The position numbers were made by a program, and so were the translations under genes. From Betaproteobacteria bacterium (GTDB taxonomy: Bacteria; Pseudomonadota; Gammaproteobacteria; Burkholderiales; Burkholderiaceae_C), in contig RFNL01000387.1 of NCBI GenBank assembly GCA_009927195.1, positions 1 to 13,328 of the forward strand: a DNA stretch of 13,328 nucleotides. The letters run 5' to 3'. Positions 6,047 to 13,328 of this stretch are shown in pieces (positions within the stretch are counted from its first letter, which is position 1; each line of letters opens with the position of its first letter). A model generated the notes under the pieces. The model saw only the letters and a program-made list of their open reading frames with translations, was not told where the DNA came from and searched no databases.

Positions 6047-9000
6047 ACCTGTCACGCTGGTTTATCTTGCGACCGGTGGCCACCTCTTTGTTGATGGTGG
6101 CCATGCTCATCGCCGGCGCCTTGGCCTACCGCTGGCTGCCCATCGCCGCATTGCCACAGGTCGATTACCCCACCATCCAAGTCTCTACCCTTTACCCGGG
6201 GGCCAGCCCCGAGGTGGTGACATCGGCGATCACTGCACCACTGGAGCGCCAGTTTGGCCAAATGCCCGGTCTGGATTTGATGAGCTCGGTCAGCTCGGGC
6301 GGCGCATCCATCATCACCTTGCGCTTTTCACTCGATCTGGCGCTCGATGTGGCCGAGCAGCAGGTGCAAGCGGCCATCAATGCCGGGGCCAATTTACTGC
6401 CCACTGACTTGCCCATGCCGCCGACCTACAGCAAGGTCAACCCGGCCGATGCGCCCATCTTGAGTTTGGCGGTGAGCTCACCCTCGCGCCCCATCACCCA
6501 GGTCAGCGACATGGTGGAAAACCGAGTCGCCCAGCGCTTGTCGCAGGTATCGGGCGTGGGCCTGGTCAGCATGGCGGGCGGTCAGCGGCCATCGGTGCGG
6601 GTGCAGGTCAACCCAGTGGCTTTGGCGGCCGCCGGTTTTTCACTGGAGGATGTGCGCTTGGCCATCAATCAGGCCAATGTGAACCAAGCCAAGGGCAGTT
6701 TGGATGGGCCCCAACGCGCCTCCACCATCGATGCCAACGACCAATTGCGCACCGCCCAGGAATATGGCCAGTTGGTGCTGGCCTATCGCAATGGCAATCC
6801 CTTGCGCTTGCGCGATGTGGCTGACATTGTTGAAGCGCCCGAGAACAGCCGCTTGGCCGCTTGGGCCAATCAAACACCGGCGGTGGTGTTGCACATCCGG
6901 CGCCAGCCGGGCGCCAATGTGATTGAAACGGTCGAACGCATCCAAGCTTTGTTGCCGCGCTTGCGCGCTGAATTGCCCGACTCGGTGGATTTGCAGGTGA
7001 TGAGCGACCGCACCGTCACCATCCGCGCATCGGTGCGCGATGTGCAGTTTGAACTGATGCTGGCGGTGGCGCTGGTGGTGATGGTGATCTTTTTGTTTTT
7101 GCGCAATGCCGCTGCCACCTTGATCCCCAGTGTGGCCGTGCCCTTGTCTTTGGTGGGCACCTTTGGCGTGATGTATTTGGCCGGCTTTTCCATCAACAAC
7201 CTGAGCTTGATGGCCTTGACAATTTCCAGTGGCTTTGTGGTGGACGATGCGATTGTGATGATTGAAAACATCGCGCGCCACTTGGAACAGCGCCACAATG
7301 CGCCGCTGGCCCAGGCCAGCGGCTGGCGCGAGGCAGCGCTGTCGGCGGCGCTCAGTGGTTCGCGCCAAATTGGTTTCACCATTGTGTCGCTGACCTTTTC
7401 GCTGATAGCGGTGCTCATCCCTTTGTTGTTCATGGCCGACGTGGTGGGCCGCTTGTTCCATGAATTTGCCATCACCTTGGCGGTATCGATTTTGATCTCC
7501 GCGGTGGTCTCGCTCACCCTCACCCCCATGATGTGCGCGCGCTTGTTGCGCCCGCATGCGGCCAGTGCGCCCAGCGCCTGGTCGCAAGCCTTGGGGCAAA
7601 CCGTTGACCGCTGGATCGAACGCTACGGCCTCAGCCTGGCTCGGGTGCTGGACCAACCGCGTCAGGTTTGGGGAATGTTTGCCCTGAGCCTGCTCAGCAC
7701 CGTGGCCTTGTATGTGTGGGTGCCCAAGGGTTTTTTCCCGCTGCAAGATACCGGCAGCTTGCAAGTCATCACCGAGGCCACGCAGTCCACCTCATTCGAA
7801 GCCATGTCGCAGCGGCAACAGGCATTGGCCGAGCGTTTGCTGGCCGACCCAGCGGTACACAGCCTGACCTCGTTCATCGGTGTCGATGGCACCAACACCA
7901 GCCTCAACACCGGGCGCATGACGCTGCAACTGGTGCCCAAAGCCGAGCGTGATGCGCCCTTGCCAAGCGTGGTTGAGCGACTGACCCGCCTGGGCGATCA
8001 AGTCAGCGGCATGCGCCTGTATGTTCAGCCGGTGCAAGACTTGAGCATTGAAGACCGGGTGGCGCGTACCCAATACCAATTCATGCTCAGTGGGCCAGAC
8101 CCGCAGGCCTTGGGGTTGTGGTCGCAGCGTTTGCTCGAGCGCATGCGGGTCATGCCCGAGTTGGTCGACCCGGCCAGCGATTACCAGGATCAAGGCCTTC
8201 AAGCCTTTGTGCAGATCGACCGGGAAGCGGCCGCCCGATTGGGGGTGAGTGTGTCGGCCATCGATTTGACTTTGTACAACGCCTTTGGTCAGCGATTGAT
8301 CTCCACCATCTTCACCCAAAGCAACCAGTACCGGGTGGTGTTGGAGGTCAACCACCGCGAGCGCCTGGGCCCAGCGGCCTTGCAAAAGCTGCACGTGCCG
8401 GCCACCGGGGGCGCACAAGTGCCTCTGTCATCGCTGGCCAAGGTGGTGGAAAAACCGGCGCTGCTGAGCATCACCCATGTGGCGCAATACCCGGCGGTGA
8501 CCTTGTCATTCAACCCGGCTGCGGGCGCCTCGCTCGGGCAAGCGGTGCGGGCCATTGAAGCGGCGCGCGCTGAACTGACCCAAGCCGGCATGCCGGTATC
8601 GATCGAAACCCGCTTCCAGGGGGCGGCGCTGGCGTTTCAGGCCTCGTTGGTCAATACCCTGTGGCTGATCTTGGCGGCAGTGGTGACCATGTACATCGTG
8701 CTGGGCATCTTGTATGAGAGTTACATCCACCCCATCACCATCTTGTCCACCTTGCCCTCGGCCGGTGTGGGCGCTTTGTTGGCCCTGGGTTTGGCCGGCA
8801 TGGACTTGGGGATGATTGCCGTGATTGGCATTGTGTTGCTGATTGGCATCGTCAAGAAAAACGCCATCATGATGATCGACTTTGCGCTCGATGCCGAGCG
8901 CGAACAGGGTCTGCCCCCGCGCGAGGCGATTCTCCAAGCCTGCATGCAGCGTTTTCGACCGATTTTGATGACCACCTTGTGCGCCCTGCTCAGCGCCTTG

Positions 9001-9156
9001 CCCCTGATGCTGGGTTCGGGGGTGGGCAGCGAGTTGCGTCAGCCGCTGGGGGTGACGATGGTGGGTGGTCTGATCGTGAGCCAATGGCTGACCCTCTACA
9101 CCACGCCGGTGATTTACCTGTTTTTTGCCCGCCGCTTGTCACAGGTGCGGCCATGA
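6043..9156 (+). CDS. mdtB: RND multidrug efflux permease subunit, MdtB-like (HAE1 family)
   Basis: A 1037-residue inner-membrane proton/drug antiporter. It begins with LSRWFILRPVATSLLMVAM, the typical first helix of RND pumps. PQVDYPTIQVSTLYPGASPEVVTSAITAPLERQFGQM matches E. coli MdtB rather than MdtC. The proton relay is intact: Asp401-Asp402 in GFVVDDAIVMIEN (AcrB D407/D408) and Lys938-Lys939 in GIVKKNAIM (AcrB K940). In E. coli, MdtB and MdtC form mixed trimers, and the adjacent mdtC suggests the same here. The GTG at 6043 is the best start because it sits just before the first helix; GGGG lies about 6 bases upstream. An in-frame ATG at 5941 would lie inside mdtA and add 34 unsupported residues. 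The stop overlaps the mdtC ATG by four bases. Confidence 0.95.
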   Translation: MNLSRWFILRPVATSLLMVAMLIAGALAYRWLPIAALPQVDYPTIQVSTLYPGASPEVVTSAITAPLERQFGQMPGLDLMSSVSSGGASIITLRFSLDLALDVAEQQVQAAINAGANLLPTDLPMPPTYSKVNPADAPILSLAVSSPSRPITQVSDMVENRVAQRLSQVSGVGLVSMAGGQRPSVRVQVNPVALAAAGFSLEDVRLAINQANVNQAKGSLDGPQRASTIDANDQLRTAQEYGQLVLAYRNGNPLRLRDVADIVEAPENSRLAAWANQTPAVVLHIRRQPGANVIETVERIQALLPRLRAELPDSVDLQVMSDRTVTIRASVRDVQFELMLAVALVVMVIFLFLRNAAATLIPSVAVPLSLVGTFGVMYLAGFSINNLSLMALTISSGFVVDDAIVMIENIARHLEQRHNAPLAQASGWREAALSAALSGSRQIGFTIVSLTFSLIAVLIPLLFMADVVGRLFHEFAITLAVSILISAVVSLTLTPMMCARLLRPHAASAPSAWSQALGQTVDRWIERYGLSLARVLDQPRQVWGMFALSLLSTVALYVWVPKGFFPLQDTGSLQVITEATQSTSFEAMSQRQQALAERLLADPAVHSLTSFIGVDGTNTSLNTGRMTLQLVPKAERDAPLPSVVERLTRLGDQVSGMRLYVQPVQDLSIEDRVARTQYQFMLSGPDPQALGLWSQRLLERMRVMPELVDPASDYQDQGLQAFVQIDREAAARLGVSVSAIDLTLYNAFGQRLISTIFTQSNQYRVVLEVNHRERLGPAALQKLHVPATGGAQVPLSSLAKVVEKPALLSITHVAQYPAVTLSFNPAAGASLGQAVRAIEAARAELTQAGMPVSIETRFQGAALAFQASLVNTLWLILAAVVTMYIVLGILYESYIHPITILSTLPSAGVGALLALGLAGMDLGMIAVIGIVLLIGIVKKNAIMMIDFALDAEREQGLPPREAILQACMQRFRPILMTTLCALLSALPLMLGSGVGSELRQPLGVTMVGGLIVSQWLTLYTTPVIYLFFARRLSQVRP

Positions 9157-12100
9157 AACGCGCGCAAGAGGGCTGGGCCGATGGCGCGCTGAACTTTTCT
9201 GCCCCCTTTGTGGCAAGGCCGGTGGCCACCACCTTGCTGACTTTGGGCCTGGCCTTGGCGGGGGTGTTGGCATATTTCCAGTTGCCTGTTGCACCTTTGC
9301 CGCAGGTTGAATTCCCCACTATTTCGGTGCAAGCCAATTTGCCCGGTGCCAGCCCCGAGACCATGGCCACCACGGTGGCCACCCCCTTGGAGCGGGCCTT
9401 GGGGTCGATCGCAGGGGTCAATGAAATGACCTCGTATTCGTCGCTGGGCAGCACCCGGGTGACCTTGCAGTTTGACCTCAATCGTGACATCAATGGCGCG
9501 GCCCGTGATGTGCAAGCCGCCATCAATGCCTCGCGCGCCTTGTTGCCCACCGGCATGCCCAACAACCCAAGTTACCGCAAAGTCAACCCGGCCGATGCCC
9601 CGATTTTGATTTTGGCCCTGACCTCGCAAAACCTGTCAAGCGGCCAGTTGTATGACGTGGCCTCCACTTTATTGGCCCAGCGCTTGTCTCAGGTGGAAGG
9701 CGTGGGCCAAGTCACCATTGGGGGCGGGGCATTGCCTGCGGTGCGCATTGAGATCGATCCGACCAAACTGGCCAGCCAAGGCCTCGCTTTGGAAGACGTG
9801 CGCACTGCCGTGGCGGCTACCAATGTCAATCGGCCCAAGGGCCAGGTCGACGATGCGCAGCGCAGCTGGCAAATCGGGGCCAACGACCAGGCCAACCGGG
9901 CCGACGATTACACCCCCTTGGTACTGCGCTACCGCGATGGGCGCGCGGTGCGCCTGGGCGATGTGGCCCAGGTCAGCGACTCGGTGCAAGATGTGCGCAA
10001 CTACGGCGTGTCCAATGGTGAGCCGGCGATATTGATTTTGCTCAACAAGCAGCCCGATGCCAATGTGATCGAGACCGTGGCCCGGGTGCGCGCTTTGATG
10101 CCGCTGCTGCAAGCGGGCATTCCGGCTGCGGTGGACATGCAAGTGGTCTCGGACCGCACCTTGACCATTCGCGCCTCATTGGGAGAGATCCAAAAATCCC
10201 TGGCCATATCGGTGGGCTTGGTGATCGTGGTGGTGGGATTGTTTTTGCGTCGCTTGCGATCGGCCCTGATCCCCAGCGTGGCGGTGCCAGTGTCGCTGGC
10301 CGGCACTTTTGCGGGCATGTATTTGCTGGGCTACAGCCTGAATAACCTGTCCTTGATGGCTTTGACCATTGCCACGGGTTTCGTGGTGGATGACGCCATC
10401 GTGGTGCTGGAGAACATCACCCGCCACCTGGAGCGCGGGGCCACACCCTTGCAAGCAGCCCTGCACGGCAGCCGCGAAATTGGTTTCACCGTGGTGTCCA
10501 TCAGCCTGTCCTTGATCGCGGTGTTCATCCCCATCTTGCTCATGGGTGGTGTGCTGGGGCGCCTATTCCACGAATTCGCGGTGGTGCTGTCGCTGGCCAT
10601 CTTGATCTCGCTGTGGGTGTCGCTGACCACCACGCCCATGATGTGTGCGGCTTTGTTGCAGCCCCACCAGCCTGCAGCCCCTAAAGCCCTGCCGGACAAA
10701 CCCGTTTGGTGGCAACGCATCCGGGCGCGCCGGCCCCAGGCTGGGCGCCTCTACCGCACCAGTCTGGCTTGGGCGTTGCGCCACCAGCCAGTGATGTGGT
10801 TGATATTGTTGGCCGCCATTGGCCTGAATGTGTATTTGTACAAAACCATCTCCAAAGGCTTTTTCCCCCAGCAAGACACGGGCCGTATTTTTGGCTCCAT
10901 CCGTGCCGACCAAAGCACCTCGTTCCAAGCCATGCAAAAGCGCCTGGACGAATTCATTGCCATCGTGCGGGCCGACCCAGCGGTTGAGAGCGTGACCGGT
11001 TTTACCGGTGGTGGACGGCGCAATTCAGCCCAAATGTTTTTGAGCCTCAAACCGCGCGATCAGCGCGATGCTTCGGCTGACCAGGTGGTGGCCCGTTTGC
11101 GACCCAAACTGGCCAAGCAAGCCGGGGCCTCTTTGTTTTTGGTGCCCGGCCAAGACCTGCGCATCGGCGCTCGCGTCTCCAGTGCGCAATACGAATACAC
11201 CTTGAAGGCCGATGACTTGGAAGAACTGCGCTACTGGGAGCCGCGCATCCGATTGGCCCTGAGCCGCTTGCCCCAGTTGGAAGATGTCAACACCGACTAT
11301 GAAGATCGGGGTTTGCAAACCAGTTTGGTGATCGATCGCGAGGCCTTGGCCCGTTTGGGGTTGAGCATGCGCATGATCGATGCCACTCTCAACAACGCCT
11401 ACGGTCAGCGCCAGGTGGGAGTGATCTACCACCCCTTGAACCAATACCGGGTGGTGATGGAGCTTGCGCCACAGCACCTGCAAGGGCCGGATTCGCTGCT
11501 GCAAATGCAGTTCATCAATGCCGCAGGACAGGCCGTGCCCTTGAGCGCATTCGCCCGCTTGGAGATGACCCACACCGCGCTGTCGGTCAGCCACGAAGGC
11601 GGTGTGCCCTCCGACACCTTCAGTTTCAGTTTGGCCCCGGGTGTGTCGCTGTCGCAAGCCACCGAAGCCATGGACAAGGCTTTGGGTGAACTGAAAATCC
11701 CGGTCTCGGTGCGCGGCAGTTTTTCGGGCACCGTGAATGCCTATCAGCGCTCTTTGGAAACCCAACCCTTGTTGATCTTGGCCGCCTTGGTCACGCTCTA
11801 CCTGGTGCTGGGTGTTCTGTATGAAAGTTTGCTCCACCCCATCACCATATTGTCGACCTTGCCCTCGGCCGGCGTGGGCGCTTTGTTGGCTTTGATGCTG
11901 TTTGACACGGAGTTTTCCATCATCGCCATGATCGGCGTGATTTTGCTCATCGGCATTGTCAAGAAAAATGCCATCTTGATGATTGACTTTGCCCTGGAGC
12001 GACAACGCCGGGGCTGGAGTGCGGCGCAGTCCATCTACGAAGCCTGCCAGTTGCGGGTGCGCCCGATTTGGATGACCACCTTGGCCGCCATGTTGGGGGC

Positions 12101-12314
12101 CTTGCCACTGGCACTGGGCCGCGGTGACGGCGCCGAATTGCGCTGGCCATTGGGTTTGTCGGTATTGGGCGGTTTGCTGCTGAGCCAGTTGCTGACCTTG
12201 TACACCACGCCCGTGGTGTTTGTGGGCTTGGAGGGTTTGCGCCGGCGTGTGATGGGGCCGCGCCGGTGGGTGCGCCATTCACCACAGGCATCGGCACAAT
12301 GGAGTTCCCCATGA
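9153..12314 (+). CDS. mdtC: RND multidrug efflux permease subunit, MdtC-like (HAE1 family)
   Basis: A 1053-residue RND antiporter, partner of the upstream MdtB-like protein. NFSAPFVARPVATTLLTLGL starts helix 1. The porter segment LPGASPETMATTVATPLERALGSIAGVNEMTSYSSLGSTRVTLQF follows E. coli MdtC and differs from MdtB. Proton-relay residues are Asp413-Asp414 (VVDDAIVVLEN) and Lys937-Lys938 (GIVKKNAILMIDFA). The ATG at 9153 overlaps the mdtB TGA (ATGA), and AGGTG at 9143-9147 is a suitable binding site, so the longer in-frame opening inside mdtB is rejected. In the E. coli system MdtB and MdtC are not equivalent: the trimer is B2C. The gene overlaps the outer-membrane gene by ATGA, making tightly coupled expression likely. 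Confidence 0.95.
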   Translation: MKRAQEGWADGALNFSAPFVARPVATTLLTLGLALAGVLAYFQLPVAPLPQVEFPTISVQANLPGASPETMATTVATPLERALGSIAGVNEMTSYSSLGSTRVTLQFDLNRDINGAARDVQAAINASRALLPTGMPNNPSYRKVNPADAPILILALTSQNLSSGQLYDVASTLLAQRLSQVEGVGQVTIGGGALPAVRIEIDPTKLASQGLALEDVRTAVAATNVNRPKGQVDDAQRSWQIGANDQANRADDYTPLVLRYRDGRAVRLGDVAQVSDSVQDVRNYGVSNGEPAILILLNKQPDANVIETVARVRALMPLLQAGIPAAVDMQVVSDRTLTIRASLGEIQKSLAISVGLVIVVVGLFLRRLRSALIPSVAVPVSLAGTFAGMYLLGYSLNNLSLMALTIATGFVVDDAIVVLENITRHLERGATPLQAALHGSREIGFTVVSISLSLIAVFIPILLMGGVLGRLFHEFAVVLSLAILISLWVSLTTTPMMCAALLQPHQPAAPKALPDKPVWWQRIRARRPQAGRLYRTSLAWALRHQPVMWLILLAAIGLNVYLYKTISKGFFPQQDTGRIFGSIRADQSTSFQAMQKRLDEFIAIVRADPAVESVTGFTGGGRRNSAQMFLSLKPRDQRDASADQVVARLRPKLAKQAGASLFLVPGQDLRIGARVSSAQYEYTLKADDLEELRYWEPRIRLALSRLPQLEDVNTDYEDRGLQTSLVIDREALARLGLSMRMIDATLNNAYGQRQVGVIYHPLNQYRVVMELAPQHLQGPDSLLQMQFINAAGQAVPLSAFARLEMTHTALSVSHEGGVPSDTFSFSLAPGVSLSQATEAMDKALGELKIPVSVRGSFSGTVNAYQRSLETQPLLILAALVTLYLVLGVLYESLLHPITILSTLPSAGVGALLALMLFDTEFSIIAMIGVILLIGIVKKNAILMIDFALERQRRGWSAAQSIYEACQLRVRPIWMTTLAAMLGALPLALGRGDGAELRWPLGLSVLGGLLLSQLLTLYTTPVVFVGLEGLRRRVMGPRRWVRHSPQASAQWSSP

Positions 12315-13328
12315 GCTTTGTGACATTTTCTCGCCCAGTGCTTGGGGCCCTGGCCCTGCTGATCGCTGCCTGCAGCGGGCTCAAGCCTGAGCCCATGCCC
12401 GCACTGAACCTGCCCACGTCAGCGGCCCAAGGGCCTTGGCAATCGGCCAGCCAAGTGCCCCCTGCCGATCCGGCTTGGTGGCAGTTGTTTCAAGACCCGG
12501 TGCTCGATGATTTGCAGCGCCAATTGGTGTTGGGCAACCACAACTTGCAAGCCGTGGCCGCACAGGTGCGGCAAGCCCAGGCAGCGCTGGGAACGGCCCA
12601 GGCCAGTTTGTTCCCCACCGTCAATGCCAACCTGGGCATCTCGCGCAGTGAAAACACGCCGGCCACGGTCACTGGCACCAACTACAGCTTGAGCGCGCCC
12701 ATGAGCTGGGAGCTCGATGTCTGGGGCCGCATCAGTGGCCTGGGCCGGGCGGCCGATGCGCGCTTGCAAGCCAGCCGCGAAGACCTGGCCGCTGCCCGCT
12801 TATCGGCGCAATCGACCTTGGTGCAAACCTATTTGGCCCTGCGCAGTGCCGACCAGCAACTGAAGGTGCTGGACCTGGCGGTGCTGGCCTATGAACGCTC
12901 GCTGCAATTGACCCAATACCGCTACCAAGCCGGCGTTGTGTCGGCGGCCGATGTGGCCCAGGCGCAATTGCAATGGCAAACCGCGCAAGCCCAGCGGCTG
13001 GACTTGCAAACCCAGCGCAGCCAACTCGGCCATGCCCTGGCGGTGTTGGTGGGGCAAGCGCCTTCTGCCCTGACATTGGCATCGCGCACCCAAGCGCTGG
13101 CGGTGCCCGAGTTGCCGCAAAGCCTGTCCACTGCTTTGCTGTTGCGCCGGCCCGATGTGGCCGCTGCCGAGCGCCGCGTGGCCGCGGCCAATGCCCAGGT
13201 GGGGGTGACCCAAGCGGCATTTTTCCCGGCCCTGACCTTGTCGGCCAATGCCGGTTACCGCAACCAAGACCTGGGCAGTTTGGTGGGCGCATCCAATGTG
13301 TTTTGGTCGGTGGGGCCCACGCTGGTGC
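12311..13328 (+). CDS. RND efflux outer-membrane lipoprotein, NodT/OprM family (3' truncated by window)
   Basis: The first 339 residues of the outer-membrane channel; relatives are about 460-490 residues, so roughly the last quarter is missing. The signal peptide SRPVLGALALLIAAC ends in a lipobox (IAAC) with Cys21 as the expected lipidated residue. Then follow ADPAWWQLFQDPVLDDL and the first helical hairpin NHNLQAVAAQVRQAQAALG. SWELDVWGRISGLGRAADARLQAS lies at the first membrane hairpin. The second repeat has LLRRPDVAAAERRVAAANAQVGVTQAAFFPALTLSANAGYR, the NodT-family repeat. The ATG at 12311 overlaps the mdtC stop (ATGA) and has GGAG 6 bases upstream. An in-frame ATG at 12299 would add MEFP. 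Encoding a dedicated channel contrasts with enteric mdtABC, which uses the unlinked TolC. Confidence 0.94.
   Translation, partial: MSFVTFSRPVLGALALLIAACSGLKPEPMPALNLPTSAAQGPWQSASQVPPADPAWWQLFQDPVLDDLQRQLVLGNHNLQAVAAQVRQAQAALGTAQASLFPTVNANLGISRSENTPATVTGTNYSLSAPMSWELDVWGRISGLGRAADARLQASREDLAAARLSAQSTLVQTYLALRSADQQLKVLDLAVLAYERSLQLTQYRYQAGVVSAADVAQAQLQWQTAQAQRLDLQTQRSQLGHALAVLVGQAPSALTLASRTQALAVPELPQSLSTALLLRRPDVAAAERRVAAANAQVGVTQAAFFPALTLSANAGYRNQDLGSLVGASNVFWSVGPTLV

Noticed and set aside
8979..9152. Upstream extension of mdtC into mdtB
   Set aside because: The ATG at 9153 with AGGTG upstream and the ATGA overlap gives the expected N-terminus; the extension is an out-of-frame reading of mdtB.
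11025..12278. A 417-codon open frame on the minus strand inside mdtC
   Set aside because: It is fully antisense to clear RND coding sequence, with low-complexity His/Gln-rich translation and no recognisable motif.

Overview
The window looks like an ordinary chromosomal segment of a betaproteobacterium, most likely Burkholderiales and probably Comamonadaceae. This is an inference from the high GC content, the heavy use of TTG, CAA and GCC codons, and the gene families present. No rRNA, tRNA, CRISPR array, insertion sequence or phage gene was seen. The DNA is almost entirely coding and no gap reaches 300 bases.

Layout. (1) Bases 1-1365, plus strand: the end of a Rieske-type aromatic-ring-hydroxylating oxygenase large subunit, followed by its small subunit. 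The large-subunit fragment begins almost exactly at the iron-binding motif of the catalytic domain. (2) Bases 1422-2971, minus strand, convergent with region 1: a three-gene pterin cluster. In transcription order it holds a short-chain reductase with the pteridine-reductase signature (FolM/PTR1 type), a dihydroneopterin aldolase (FolB-like), and a second member of the same fold that looks more like FolX. (3) Bases 3027-4400, plus strand, divergent from region 2: a MidA/NDUFAF7-type SAM-dependent methyltransferase and a 64-residue DUF2905 membrane protein. (4) Bases 4503-13328, plus strand: a complete MdtA-MdtB-MdtC type RND efflux system followed by its own NodT-type outer-membrane lipoprotein, which is cut by the window end.

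How the genes work together. Region 1 makes the alpha and beta subunits of one oxygenase; its substrate cannot be read from this fragment. The three genes of region 2 are tightly packed (ATGA overlap, then a 9-base gap). They fit folate synthesis plus a branch to a tetrahydromonapterin-like reduced pterin. Region 4 encodes a tripartite pump: inner-membrane anchored adaptor, two distinct RND proton antiporters expected to form a mixed trimer, and the outer-membrane channel. Its genes are joined by start/stop overlaps that imply translational coupling. No regulator of the pump lies in the window.

I did not find an obviously new biological system. The points most worth checking are the FolM-FolB-FolX arrangement, an 18-codon open frame bridging mdtA and mdtB with overlaps at both ends, and the A/P-rich linker with charged helical tail on the adaptor.
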